Part shown: in pieces, positions 1 through 11,269 of the stretch
How the letters are laid out: each line of letters begins with the position of its first letter
Numbering within the stretch: position 1 is the stretch's first letter
NCBI RefSeq assembly: GCF_030717995.2
Contig: NZ_CP157743.1
Span: forward strand, 1,054,001 to 1,118,000
DNA: 64,000 nucleotides
Direction of reading: 5' to 3'
Source: Methylomarinum sp. Ch1-1
GTDB lineage: Bacteria; Pseudomonadota; Gammaproteobacteria; Methylococcales; Methylomonadaceae
Notes under the pieces: model-generated
Told to the model about the DNA's origin: nothing
Seen by the model: only the letters and a program-made list of their open reading frames with translations
Databases searched by the model: none
Translations under genes and position numbers: made by a program

Positions 1-235
1 CCTGATCTCCGACCGTTTCGATGCGGCCGACCACTTGATGTCCGGGAATGACCGGCAGATGGGGCGGAGGCGTGCGCCCTTCGATTTCATCGAGCTCGGT
101 ATGGCAGACGCCGCAGGCCGAGACCCGAATCAATATTTCGTGTGCCGCCGGCGTCGGAACAGGCGCTTGCACCCATTCCAGCGGCGTTTGGTTCTCATTC
201 AGATTGCAGAGACTGGTTAAGCGCATCGCTTTCAT
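1..235 (-). CDS. Zinc-dependent alcohol dehydrogenase, N-terminal part (runs off the left edge)
   Basis: The complement strand reads from an ATG at 235 to the window edge with no stop. The peptide holds the MDR/zinc-ADH N-terminal signature: an 'RVSACGVCHTEL' segment, where the Cys is the first catalytic zinc ligand, then 'PVIPGHQVVGRIETVG', which contains the second-ligand GH(x) motif. The family oxidises or reduces alcohols/aldehydes with NAD(P). The start is supported by a GGTGG box about 6 nt upstream. About 78 of the usual 330-350 residues are visible. Substrate cannot be told. The gene is transcribed away from the pcm operon. Confidence 0.88.
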   Translation of the reverse strand, partial: MKAMRLTSLCNLNENQTPLEWVQAPVPTPAAHEILIRVSACGVCHTELDEIEGRTPPPHLPVIPGHQVVGRIETVGDQ

Positions 236-359
236 CGCATCCACCGTTTTTTTGTTGCCGGATGTTATTAATGATTCTACGCTTTCTGCCAGGAGTAAAG
301 CGATGATTGCATTTTGGCCGAAAAAGGCGGCAAGCGCAGGTGATCGTCGTTCAAGGGAA

Positions 360-790
360 AGGAGTGTTTTGATGCGCTTCCTATCGTCAGCACACCCTAC
401 CCGCACCGGTAGGGCGGATCAAGCGCAGCGGATCCGCCAACGTAGGGCGGCTTCGCGAAGTAAGCCGCCAAAAACCGCCGCCGGAGGCAAAATTGGTCAG
501 GTATCCAGGCGCATTGCCTGGCGGCGAATCACCCTACGGTTGCATGCCAATGTAGCCTTGCCTTCGGATGTGTCGAACAGCGTGAAGCGCATCGAAACAA
601 GGTGCGCTTGCTCCGCCAAAGTCTGCCCGTAGGAGGCCCGCCCTCGGGCCGAATGGCTCTTTTCGCGCCGAGGGCGGCGCTCCTACGCAAAGCACCGTCT
701 TGTCTTCGGATGTGCCGAACAGCGTGAAGCGCATCAAAAACCGGTGCGCTTCCTATCGTCAGCACACCCACATCCGTGAGATGGATCACG
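360..790. repeat. Dispersed GC-rich intergenic repeat, composite
   Basis: No credible gene lies in 236-1125. This stretch carries GTAGGGCGGATCAAGCGCAG-type sequence, a 'GGCGGCTTCGCGAAG' hairpin-like core and two direct copies of a GATGCGCTTCACGCTGTTC-like unit read on the minus strand (around 565-600 and 710-740). A shorter inverted copy of the same material lies at 15930-16135, so this is a genome-dispersed repeat, not coding sequence. ORFs across it encode low-complexity Arg-rich peptides and are shadows. Confidence 0.75.
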
Positions 791-821
791 CACAGCGGAT
801 CCCCCTGGCGTATTTGTTGTT

Positions 822-1060
822 AAATTCTGTTTTGCCACTCATTCATTTAATGAGGTAGCTCTGCTGGGCTAAAGCAGCAATTCCCACTTTGGCATTCAAA
901 AAGGGCATGGGGTGTGTTTGGCGAGGATGTCGGCAGCAAGGATGCTGCCGTCAAGCCCCCAGGGATGGGTTTACGGCGCTCCTCGACAGACACACCTCAT
1001 GCCCTAAACCCTGCAAAAATACTCAAACTGAATTACTGGGGCTAAAGACTTTAATTGAAA
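822..1060. repeat. Second dispersed repeat, with relatives at 9985-10080 and 15841-15880
   Basis: The segment at 826-858 is present in inverted form at 15841-15880. The segment from about 880 contains an imperfect palindrome built on AGGGCATGGGGTGTG and its complement near 1000. A related palindromic block sits at 9985-10080. It is intergenic and I see no gene in it. The promoter of the pcm operon probably lies between this repeat and 1126, but I cannot place it. Confidence 0.6.
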
Positions 1061-1125
1061 ATCGGCCGCTATTGTGTTGGAATTCAAAATGACTCAGTAG
1101 TTTATGCCCCTGTGGAGGTCGATGC

Positions 1126-1809
1126 ATGAACGATGTACAACGCATGTTGAAGGACATCGAAAGGGAAGTCAGGCTAACCCGAACAGAGATCGGCAAAGAC
1201 GCCTTGGACGCCCGCGTCATGGCGGCGATGAGGGAGGTGCCGAGACATGAATTCATTCCCCAGGAGCTGCATGAGCACGCCTATGACGATGGCCCGGTGC
1301 CGATCGGCATGGGGCAGACCATTTCCCAGCCTTATATCGTCGCGTTGATGAGCGATTTGCTCAACAGCAAAGCCAGCGACCGCATTTTGGAGATCGGCAC
1401 CGGTTCCGGCTATCAGGCGGCCGTGTTATCACGGCTAGTGCGCAAAGTTTACAGTATCGAGATCATCGAACGATTGTCGCAGCAGGCGCAGGCATGCTTC
1501 GACAAATTGGGGTATGACAATATCGAACTCAAAACCGACGACGGCTATTATGGCTGGCCGGAACAGGCGCCTTATGACGGCATCATCGTGACGGCCGCCG
1601 CGTCGGAAATTCCCCAACCGCTGATCGAACAACTGAAACCCGGCGCGAGGCTGGTCATTCCGGTCGGCTTGCCTTACAGTTATCAGGAATTGATCGTCGT
1701 CGAACACAAGTTAAGCGGGGAAATAGCGGCCCAGGCGATACTAGGCGTCAGTTTCGTTCCGCTCACCGGCCGCCATCAGACCGATGGCGCGGCTAAGCCT
1801 TTGCCTTAA
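1126..1809 (+). CDS. pcm: Protein-L-isoaspartate O-methyltransferase
   Basis: 227 aa, the usual length for bacterial PCMT. The enzyme uses S-adenosylmethionine to methylate isoaspartyl residues and so starts repair of aged proteins in the cytosol. The N-terminal family motif 'GQTISQPYIVA' is present, and the SAM-binding motif I 'EIGTGSGYQA' lies at about residues 88-97. A GTGGAGG-type ribosome site precedes the ATG. The next gene, ahcY, begins 29 nt downstream. Its product removes the S-adenosylhomocysteine that this enzyme makes, so the pair is functionally coherent. Confidence 0.95.
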   Translation: MNDVQRMLKDIEREVRLTRTEIGKDALDARVMAAMREVPRHEFIPQELHEHAYDDGPVPIGMGQTISQPYIVALMSDLLNSKASDRILEIGTGSGYQAAVLSRLVRKVYSIEIIERLSQQAQACFDKLGYDNIELKTDDGYYGWPEQAPYDGIIVTAAASEIPQPLIEQLKPGARLVIPVGLPYSYQELIVVEHKLSGEIAAQAILGVSFVPLTGRHQTDGAAKPLP

Positions 1810-1838
1810 TCTCGAATAACTGAGATGGAGTAGCGTTC

Positions 1839-4899
<3,061 letters not shown>

Positions 4900-4923
4900 C
4901 GATCTATAACATAATGATTAACT

Positions 4924-5223
4924 ATGAATAAAAAACCGGAGCCGCCCAAGGCGGAACTGACAAAATCGGTGGAGGAACAGGCCGAGCGCAAGCTCAAGGC
5001 CCGACAAAACCGGCGGCATGGTGTCTGGTTCGGTTTGGGCATGTTCGGCCTGGTCGGCTGGTCGGTCGCGATTCCGACGCTGGCCGGCATTGCGTTGGGT
5101 GTGTGGATAGACAAGCGTTGGCCCGGACAGATTTCCTGGACGCTGACGCTGATGTTCGTCGGCGTCGTGCTGGGTTGCCTGAATGCCTGGCGCTGGATCG
5201 GCGAGGAAAGCCGCGATGACTGA
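4924..5223 (+). CDS. atpQ: N-ATPase accessory membrane protein AtpQ (AtpI-like)
   Basis: 99 aa. A charged Lys/Glu-rich N-terminal 35 residues is followed by two predicted membrane helices ('WFGLGMFGLVGWSVAIPTLAG' region and 'WTLTLMFVGVVLGCLNAWRW' region) joined by 'GVWIDKRWPG', the AtpI-like turn. It is typical of the small membrane proteins encoded between epsilon and subunit a in N-ATPase operons, thought to help rotor assembly. It overlaps atpR by 8 nt. Confidence 0.82.
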   Translation: MNKKPEPPKAELTKSVEEQAERKLKARQNRRHGVWFGLGMFGLVGWSVAIPTLAGIALGVWIDKRWPGQISWTLTLMFVGVVLGCLNAWRWIGEESRDD

Positions 5224-5497
5224 ATCGTTCTATCTATACGGCGCGGCCCTGCTTTGGGGCCTGTTGCTGGGTGTGTTTTATTTCGGAGGATTGTGGCTGA
5301 CGGTGCGCCGGCTGGTCGAAGTCAAACACCAGGCGTTATGGATGCTGGGCAGCTTCTTGAGCCGCAATCTATTGGCGGCGGCGGCTTTTTATCCGGTGGC
5401 GCTGCAAGGCTGGCAGGCGATGCTGTTTTGTCTGGCCGGTTTCATCGTGGTCCGTATGCTACTGAGCCGACGGATCAGGGTGCAAGACAGCCATTGA
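5216..5497 (+). CDS. atpR: N-ATPase accessory membrane protein AtpR
   Basis: 93 aa from the ATG at 5216, overlapping the atpQ stop. It has three hydrophobic segments with 'GGLWLTVRRL' and 'FLSRNLLAAAAFYPVA', and a basic tail. AtpR is specific to N-ATPase operons and has no counterpart in ordinary atp operons. Its conserved membrane arginines are proposed to interact with the c-subunit carboxylates during ring assembly. Position and topology support the call more than any single motif. Confidence 0.8.
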   Translation: MTESFYLYGAALLWGLLLGVFYFGGLWLTVRRLVEVKHQALWMLGSFLSRNLLAAAAFYPVALQGWQAMLFCLAGFIVVRMLLSRRIRVQDSH

Positions 5498-5510
5498 TGG
5501 GGGAAAAACC

Positions 5511-6221
5511 ATGATGACCAATCCCGATCAGATTATTTTGTGGCAATACGGTCTCATCAAGATCAATGCGACCCTGGCCTTTACCTGGGGCGTGATGGCT
5601 TTGCTGGCGCTGGTCAGTTATGCGGTGACCCGACGCATGGTGGTCGACCCGCCGATGAGCAAAGGGCAGAATCTGTTGGAGGTGATCGTGTTTCACGTCA
5701 ATCTGCAAATCCGCGAAATCAGCCGCCAGCGGCCGCTGCGTTATCTGCCGCTGATCGGCACTCTGTTCCTGTTCATCCTGATTTCCAATTTGTTGGCGAT
5801 CGTGCCAGGTTACATACCGCCGACCAGCTCCTTGTCGACCACGACCGCATTGGCGTTGTGCGTGTTTGTCGCGGTGCCGGTTTACGGCATCAGACAGATC
5901 GGCTTATGGCGCTATTTGAAACAATATTGCCGGCCTACACTGTTCATGCTGCCGTTCAACATCATCGGCGAACTTTCTCGCACACTGGCGCTGGCAGTCA
6001 GGCTGTATGGCAATATCATGAGCGGCGTCGTGATCGGCGCGATCTTTCTCAGCTTCGTGCCGTTTTTCTTTCCGATACTGATGCAGGTGCTGGGCTTGTT
6101 GACCGGCACGATCCAAGCCTATATTTTTTCGGTCTTGACGATGGTTTATATCGCCTCGGCCGTTCCGTCCAGTGACGATAAGGACAGCAAACACCCCGAA
6201 ACAGGAGACACACATGAGTGA
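5511..6221 (+). CDS. atpB: N-ATPase F0 subunit a
   Basis: 236 aa multi-helix membrane protein. The conserved stator arginine lies in 'LALAVRLYGNIMSG', matching the 'LGLRLFGN' motif of E. coli subunit a. 'ISNLLAIVPGYIPPTSSL' is the upstream conserved helix pair. It forms the ion half-channels against the c-ring. The C-terminal tail is hydrophilic. It overlaps atpE by 8 nt. Confidence 0.94.
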   Translation: MMTNPDQIILWQYGLIKINATLAFTWGVMALLALVSYAVTRRMVVDPPMSKGQNLLEVIVFHVNLQIREISRQRPLRYLPLIGTLFLFILISNLLAIVPGYIPPTSSLSTTTALALCVFVAVPVYGIRQIGLWRYLKQYCRPTLFMLPFNIIGELSRTLALAVRLYGNIMSGVVIGAIFLSFVPFFFPILMQVLGLLTGTIQAYIFSVLTMVYIASAVPSSDDKDSKHPETGDTHE

Positions 6222-6492
6222 CATCAGCTTGATCGGTATGATCTCGATCTTTACCGCCGGCATCACCATCGCCATCGGCTCAGTAGGCCCCGCTTTAGGT
6301 GAGGCGAGAGCGCTGGCTCAGGCCTTAAGCGCGATCGCCCAACAACCGGACGAAGCCAACACGATTAGCCGGACGCTGTTCGTCGGCTTGGCGATGGTCG
6401 AGTCGACCGCGATCTATTGTCTGGTAATTTCGATGATACTGATTTTCGCCAATCCATTCTGGGAATACGCGATCGCCCAAAGCGGAGGTTGA
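6214..6492 (+). CDS. atpE: N-ATPase F0 subunit c
   Basis: 92 aa from the ATG at 6214, behind an ACAGGAGA ribosome site. It is a two-helix hairpin: helix 1 with 'GSVGPALGEARALAQ', loop 'AQQPDEA' and helix 2 with 'LAMVESTAIYCLVISMI'. Helix 2 carries Glu-Ser-Thr and Tyr, the set used for Na+ coordination in the Ilyobacter tartaricus ring. At the position of I. tartaricus Gln32 there is a Glu ('LGEA'), giving a double-carboxylate site. Ion specificity (Na+ or H+) is therefore open. Confidence 0.94.
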   Translation: MSDISLIGMISIFTAGITIAIGSVGPALGEARALAQALSAIAQQPDEANTISRTLFVGLAMVESTAIYCLVISMILIFANPFWEYAIAQSGG

Positions 6493-6495
6493 TCC

Positions 6496-7251
6496 ATGTC
6501 GATAGACTGGTTTACCGTCGCCGCCCAGATCGTCAATTTTCTGATTCTGGTTTGGCTGCTGAAAAAACTGCTGTTTCGGCCCCTCATGAATGTGATGGAA
6601 CGTCGTGAGCTGGGCATCAACGGCCGCTTGCAGCAGGCGCATCGGCAAATGGACGAAGCGCAGGCGTTGAAACAGCAGTACCAGCAGCATCTGCAGCAAT
6701 TGCAAGAGGAGCGGGACGCGAAGATGGCGGAGGCCAGGCAGCAGGCGGAAGATGAAAAGACGGAGTTGTTGCGACGCCTCGGCGATGACATGCAACGCAA
6801 GAAAATGCAGTTCGAGGCAGAGATGCAGCGTCAGCAACAGGAGCTGGGCGAATCTATCCGGCAGATGCTTAGCGAAAAAGCGCTAGCGCTCAGCGACAAG
6901 ATATTGACTGAATTGGCCAGCGAGTCGCTGGAGCAGCGCATCATCGAGCGTTTTCTAGAGCATTTGTCCTCCTTGCCGCAGGATGAACGGGACGCGTTCA
7001 CTCAGGCGCTGCGCCAACAGCATCAGGCGACGATTATCACGGGGTTTCCGGCGAACGAGGCCAATCGCCGGCGGATACAACGATGGTTGGATGAGTTTGC
7101 GCCCGATTGCCGTTTGCTCTTCGAACAGCGTGACGCGATCGTTTGCGGCATCGCGCTGGAAGTGGGCGGGCGCAGTTGGGAGTGGAATGTGGATCGCTAT
7201 CTGAGCGAATTGGAAAGCGAGCTGTTAACTAGCCCCGGCAAATCATCATGA
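6496..7251 (+). CDS. atpF: N-ATPase F0 subunit b with fused delta-like C-terminus
   Basis: 251 aa, far longer than the usual 156-residue b subunit. It has one N-terminal membrane helix ('[20 protein letters not shown]'), then a long Gln/Glu/Arg-rich coiled coil (about residues 40-140). The C-terminal ~100 residues end with '[19 protein letters not shown]', resembling the delta-subunit C-terminus ('L(I/V)GG...i(G)...D.Sv'). The operon has no atpH, so the fused domain likely supplies the peripheral-stalk contact with F1. It overlaps atpA by 4 nt. Confidence 0.9.
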   Translation: MSIDWFTVAAQIVNFLILVWLLKKLLFRPLMNVMERRELGINGRLQQAHRQMDEAQALKQQYQQHLQQLQEERDAKMAEARQQAEDEKTELLRRLGDDMQRKKMQFEAEMQRQQQELGESIRQMLSEKALALSDKILTELASESLEQRIIERFLEHLSSLPQDERDAFTQALRQQHQATIITGFPANEANRRRIQRWLDEFAPDCRLLFEQRDAIVCGIALEVGGRSWEWNVDRYLSELESELLTSPGKSS

Positions 7252-8786
7252 GCGAGTTTTTTCGCCGTCATCTGCAGCAAGCTTCGCAGCATATCGACCG
7301 GGTGTTGACGAGCGAGCATTTCGCCTTGAAACAGCGGGAAGTCGGCCGCTTGATCGAACTCAGTTCCGGCGTCGCTCGGGTGCAGGGCCTGCCGAATACT
7401 CGGGCGATGGAATTGTTGCGCTTCGAAAATGGTGTCATGGGCATCGCCTTCAACCTGGACCCGGACGAAATCGGCGTGGTGTTGTTGGGCGAAGAGACGG
7501 AGTTGTCGGCCGGCAGTAGGGTCGAGCGCAGCGGCCGAGTCATCGACGTCCCGGTTGGCGAAGCTCTGCTGGGGCGGGTGATCGACGCGCTGGGGCGGCC
7601 GCAGGATAATGCTGGCCCGCTAAGGTCCGGCTCGCGCTGGCCGATCGAGCGGGAGGCGCGGCCGATCATCGAACGGGCGCCGGTTTCGGCGCCGTTGCAG
7701 ACAGGCATCAAGGTCATCGACGCGCTGATCCCAATCGGCCGCGGTCAGCGCCAGTTGCTGCTGGGCGATCGTCAGACCGGTAAGACCGCGATCGCGATCG
7801 ATACGATCCTGAATCAGCACGACAAGGACATGGTCTGCATCTACTGTGCGATCGGCCAGCGCGGCGCCGCGGTGGCCAAGGCGATACAGCGCTTGCGCGA
7901 ACATGGCGCGTTGAAATACACGGTGGTGGTGGTCGCCGCCGGCGAAACCACGCCCGGCCAGCTTTATATCGCCCCATATGCGGCAGCCAGCATCGGCGAA
8001 TGGTTCATGCAGCAGGGCCGAGATGCGCTGGTGATCTACGATGATCTGACCCACCATGCCCACGCCTACCGCGAACTGTCGCTGCTGCTGAGACGTCCGC
8101 CGGGCCGCGAGGCTTATCCGGGCGACATCTTTTATCTGCATTCGCGCCTTTTGGAGCGGGCAACGCATCTGAAAAACGAATACGGCGGCGGCAGTTTGAC
8201 GGCACTGCCGATTATCGAAACCCAGGCGCAGAATCTGTCCGCCTATATCCCCACCAATCTGATTTCGATTACCGACGGACAGGTTTATCTGTCGCCGGTG
8301 TTGTTTCAGAAGGGCGGACTGCCGGCCGTCGATGTTGGCAAATCGGTGTCTCGGGTAGGCGGCAAGGCGCAGCTGCCGGGATATCTGGATATTTCCGGGC
8401 CGCTGCGCTTGGCGTATTCGCAATTCGAGGAATTGGAAACCTTCGCCCGCTTCGGCACCCGGCTCGATGACGCCACCCGTCACAGCATCGAAAGAGGGCG
8501 GCGGGTCAGGGAGATTTTAAAGCAGGATGAAGGTCGGCCGCTCGGCGTGTTCGATCAAATCGTGGTTTTGCAGGCGGTCAATGCCGGTTTGTTCGATCCG
8601 TTGCCGCTGGATGCGGTTAAAAAGGCCGGCTTGCGCTTATGCGACGAGTTGTCGAGACGTTTCGCCGAACAGCGCCGGAAAATTAGAGACGGCGAGCGTC
8701 TGAGTGAGCGGGAAAAGAGCGCGTTAATGCATTTCGCCCGTTCCACGCTGGACGCTTTTACGGAAGAAGGCCATGAAAACGCTTGA
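7248..8786 (+). CDS. atpA: N-ATPase F1 subunit alpha
   Basis: 512 aa. P-loop '[13 protein letters not shown]' is near residue 172, and an arginine-finger region '[12 protein letters not shown]' is in the C-terminal half. It is the non-catalytic nucleotide-binding partner of beta in the F1 head. The start ATG overlaps the atpF stop (ATGA) and the 3' end overlaps atpG by 14 nt, so translation is coupled. Confidence 0.96.
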   Translation: MSEFFRRHLQQASQHIDRVLTSEHFALKQREVGRLIELSSGVARVQGLPNTRAMELLRFENGVMGIAFNLDPDEIGVVLLGEETELSAGSRVERSGRVIDVPVGEALLGRVIDALGRPQDNAGPLRSGSRWPIEREARPIIERAPVSAPLQTGIKVIDALIPIGRGQRQLLLGDRQTGKTAIAIDTILNQHDKDMVCIYCAIGQRGAAVAKAIQRLREHGALKYTVVVVAAGETTPGQLYIAPYAAASIGEWFMQQGRDALVIYDDLTHHAHAYRELSLLLRRPPGREAYPGDIFYLHSRLLERATHLKNEYGGGSLTALPIIETQAQNLSAYIPTNLISITDGQVYLSPVLFQKGGLPAVDVGKSVSRVGGKAQLPGYLDISGPLRLAYSQFEELETFARFGTRLDDATRHSIERGRRVREILKQDEGRPLGVFDQIVVLQAVNAGLFDPLPLDAVKKAGLRLCDELSRRFAEQRRKIRDGERLSEREKSALMHFARSTLDAFTEEGHENA

Positions 8787-9660
8787 GGCTTTGCAACGCG
8801 ACATGGCGACGACCACCGACATGCAGGACATCGTCCGCACGATGAAGGTGCTCGCCGCGGTCAGCATACGCCAGTATGAACGGGCGCAGGAATCGCTGCA
8901 GCAATATAATCGTACGGTCGAACTGGGACTGCAGGCGGTATTGCGGCGGAAGCCGGCAAACACGATGGGCGGTGGCGAAAAGGAGCAAGGAGAGGTCGGC
9001 GCGATCGTGTTTGGTTCCGATCACGGCTTATGCGGCCGCTATAACGAAAACATGGCGGCCTTTGCCATGCGGGAATTGGATAAGATGCAGCGACAAACGA
9101 ATGGTCGCCGCATTCTAGTCGTCGGCGCCCGGATTGACGCCTCATTGCGAGCCATGGGGCAAAGCGTGGAGGAATGTTTCTGGGTTCCGGGCACGGTCGA
9201 CAATATCACCGAGACGGTGCAGAAAATTTTGTTGAAAATCGATGATTGGCAGCAACAGGATATAGCCACGATCATGTTGTTCCATCATGCCCGCCGGCAA
9301 CGGGTGACCTACCCGCCAGAGGTTAGGCAATTATTGCCGGTCGATTTGAGCCGCTTTAACCGCGACCGCAACAAACCCTGGCCGTCCCGTTCCCTGCCGC
9401 AATTTACTATGCCTGCCGAACAATTGTTGCGGTCGTTGATCCGGCAGTATTTATTCGGCCGGCTGTTCAATGCCTGCGCGGAATCGTTGGCCGGCGAACA
9501 CGCGAGTCGACTGATGTCGATGCAGGTGGCGGAAAAAAACATACAACAACGCCTGGAGTCGTTAACGGCGGTTTATCGACAGCAGCGCCAGAATCAGATT
9601 ACCGAGGAGTTGTTGGATGTGGTGTCCGGATTCGAGGCCTTGCAGGAACGGAAGCGCTGA
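8773..9660 (+). CDS. atpG: N-ATPase F1 subunit gamma
   Basis: 295 aa central-stalk subunit and last gene of the operon. The N-terminal helix has the family pattern of small residues and Met ('[20 protein letters not shown]'). '[13 protein letters not shown]' corresponds to the conserved 'tSDrGLCGgyN' strand. The C-terminal helix ends in '[18 protein letters not shown]', matching the 'NkaRQ..IT.El.EIV.Ga' signature. Together with epsilon it rotates inside the alpha-beta head. Confidence 0.94.
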   Translation: MKTLEALQRDMATTTDMQDIVRTMKVLAAVSIRQYERAQESLQQYNRTVELGLQAVLRRKPANTMGGGEKEQGEVGAIVFGSDHGLCGRYNENMAAFAMRELDKMQRQTNGRRILVVGARIDASLRAMGQSVEECFWVPGTVDNITETVQKILLKIDDWQQQDIATIMLFHHARRQRVTYPPEVRQLLPVDLSRFNRDRNKPWPSRSLPQFTMPAEQLLRSLIRQYLFGRLFNACAESLAGEHASRLMSMQVAEKNIQQRLESLTAVYRQQRQNQITEELLDVVSGFEALQERKR

Positions 9661-10255
9661 ATAAGATTAAATGGCTATTAACTGACCGCGAGTTTAAAAA
9701 GGGGCAAAAAAGGGGACAGCGAAAAAGGGGACAGGCTACTTTTACTCAGGAGCACCTAAATAAACAAAGGGACAAAAAGGGGACAGGCTACTTTTACTAA
9801 AGTTTCTCCGTTTGAGCATTTTTGCTGTGTTTAACCTGAGTTTGGGTTAAGAAATCAGCCGGTATCAGGTAGCGCTTCCAGAAGACGCCGTTCACCCAGC
9901 ACCTAAATAAAAATCGGCCATGCCGCGCACACTTCTTCCAGAGCTACCTGATGCCTTCTTAACTCTTATCCCAAGCTGAGGTTGTGTTTAGGGCATGGGG
10001 TGTGACTGTCGAGGACACCCGCGCCAAACACACCCGGTGCCCTTTTTGAACGCCAAACTGATGGGAATTGCCGCGGTAGGTGTGAATTTATTCGCAGTGC
10101 GCGGATAAAACTTCACCTATGTTCACAATTGCCGACAGAATAATATTGACTATGTGCTAGGAAAAGAATTAAAAAGTTTTGTCATTGAGTGTCGAAGAGA
10201 GTATTTTTAAACTAAGGTAAGAGGATTTAAACGACCAGGACATAAGGAGACAATA
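9661..10255. repeat. Intergenic region with repeated GGGGACAGGCTACTTTTACT units
   Basis: No gene is seen in this 595-bp gap. Two identical 25-bp direct copies (9722-9746 and 9774-9798) of a REP-type sequence lie 52 bp apart. They are of the kind associated with RAYT transposases. A palindromic repeat related to 880-1010 occupies about 9985-10080. The promoter for the small gene at 10256 should be in the AT-rich 10130-10250 segment. Confidence 0.6.
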
Positions 10256-10498
10256 ATGAATCGCATCAATGTGCCGCATGTCGGCGCTCCGGATCCGGAA
10301 CGGGAAACCTCTCCGATCATCGATGAATTCGATGAAAGCGCGGATGTCATCAAACAGCAGCAACCGGGCGAACCGGTCTGTCTTTTCAACGGCAAAAGCT
10401 ATCAACATGGAAGCCAAGTCTGCAGCGGCGATGTGCTATTGCGTTGTGATTACGGCGCCTGGGTGAAAATGGGCTCTTGCGATCCGGATAACCCCTAG
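10256..10498 (+). CDS. Small cysteine-containing protein, DUF1496-like
   Basis: 80 aa with a good AAGGAGA ribosome site 7 nt before the ATG. The N-terminal half is acidic and disordered-looking. The C-terminal 45 residues ('CLFNGKSYQHGSQVCSGDV' then 'CDYGAWVKMGSCD') have four cysteines spaced as in the short DUF1496 domain, a small beta-hairpin fold of unknown role. No signal peptide. It is flanked by a hairpin and a convergent gene, so it is monocistronic. Family assignment is from recall of pattern and is moderate. Confidence 0.6.
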   Translation: MNRINVPHVGAPDPERETSPIIDEFDESADVIKQQQPGEPVCLFNGKSYQHGSQVCSGDVLLRCDYGAWVKMGSCDPDNP

Positions 10499-10509
10499 CC
10501 CGGTCAGTC

Positions 10510-10543
10510 GGGGCTGTCGCCAATGGCTGTATCAGACAGCCCC
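10510..10543. terminator. Hairpin between convergent genes, possible bidirectional terminator
   Basis: GGGGCTGTC (10510-10518) and its exact complement GACAGCCCC (10535-10543) can form a 9-bp stem with a 16-nt loop, between the stop of the small gene (10498) and the stop of the DUF72 gene (10532). No clear U-tract follows on either side. Confidence 0.45.
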
Positions 10544-11266
10544 ATTCAACAACCGCTGCAATTCCCTGGCATTAAGCGGGGCTGCGCACTCCGCGTCATT
10601 ATCGAAATAGACATGCACCTGTTTCTGTTGGTCCATGCATTGAGCGATGCGTTCTGCCCAGTGCCGCATTTGCTGCGGGCTATAGCGGGATGCATAGGTT
10701 TGCGGCTTGCCGTGCAGACGAATATAAACCAGATTTGAGCTGGCCCTGTCCCAACGCGGCCAGTCGCCGGCATCGGAAATGCATGAGGCGATGTCGGCAT
10801 CTGTCAGGATTGCCCCCGTTTCATCGTCAAACCAGGAAGGGTGCCTTAATTCGATTGCATGGCGCACTTCCGGCCATTGCCGTAAGGCCTGACAAAACAT
10901 CTTCAGCCTGGCGGCGTCTTTAGACAGGCTCATAGGCAATTGCCAAAGCACCACGGCCAGTTTTTGCTGCAATGCCGAGGCATGGTCTTTCTCGATCAGC
11001 ACCGATTGCTGCGGTTCGAGTAATTTTTTGTTGTGGGTCAGGTAACGATTGGCCTTGATTGCGAACTTGAAGTCAACCGGCGTCTGCTCGAACCATTTAC
11101 GTAGGGTCTGGGCATTCTGTAGGCGATAAAACGTGCCGTTGACCTCCACGCTGGAAAATTGTTCGGCATAGTAGCTTAACCAGTTTTTCCGGGCGATACC
11201 CGAGTAGAAACAGTCTTTCCAATGACGGTAGCTCCAGCCGCTGGTGCCGATATAAAGTCGAGACAA
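10532..11266 (-). CDS. DUF72 family protein (YecE-like)
   Basis: 244 aa. It starts 'LYIGTSGWSYRHWKDCFY', the DUF72 signature, and continues with 'YAEQFSSVEVNGTFYRL' and 'FAIKANRYLTH', all conserved in YecE proteins (TIM-barrel-like, function unknown). C-terminal 'VYIRLHGKPQTYASRYS' and 'VHVYFDNDAECAAPLNA' complete the family pattern. It is the last gene of a leftward operon, 3 nt after rtcB. The association with RNA-repair genes is worth noting but does not define its activity. Confidence 0.9.
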   Translation of the reverse strand: MSRLYIGTSGWSYRHWKDCFYSGIARKNWLSYYAEQFSSVEVNGTFYRLQNAQTLRKWFEQTPVDFKFAIKANRYLTHNKKLLEPQQSVLIEKDHASALQQKLAVVLWQLPMSLSKDAARLKMFCQALRQWPEVRHAIELRHPSWFDDETGAILTDADIASCISDAGDWPRWDRASSNLVYIRLHGKPQTYASRYSPQQMRHWAERIAQCMDQQKQVHVYFDNDAECAAPLNARELQRLLNGAV

Positions 11267-11269
11267 GGC

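Noticed and set aside
48-632. 194-codon open frame on the plus strand
   Set aside because: It is antisense to the alcohol dehydrogenase start and then runs through a dispersed repeat; composition is Arg/Ser-rich with no family pattern.
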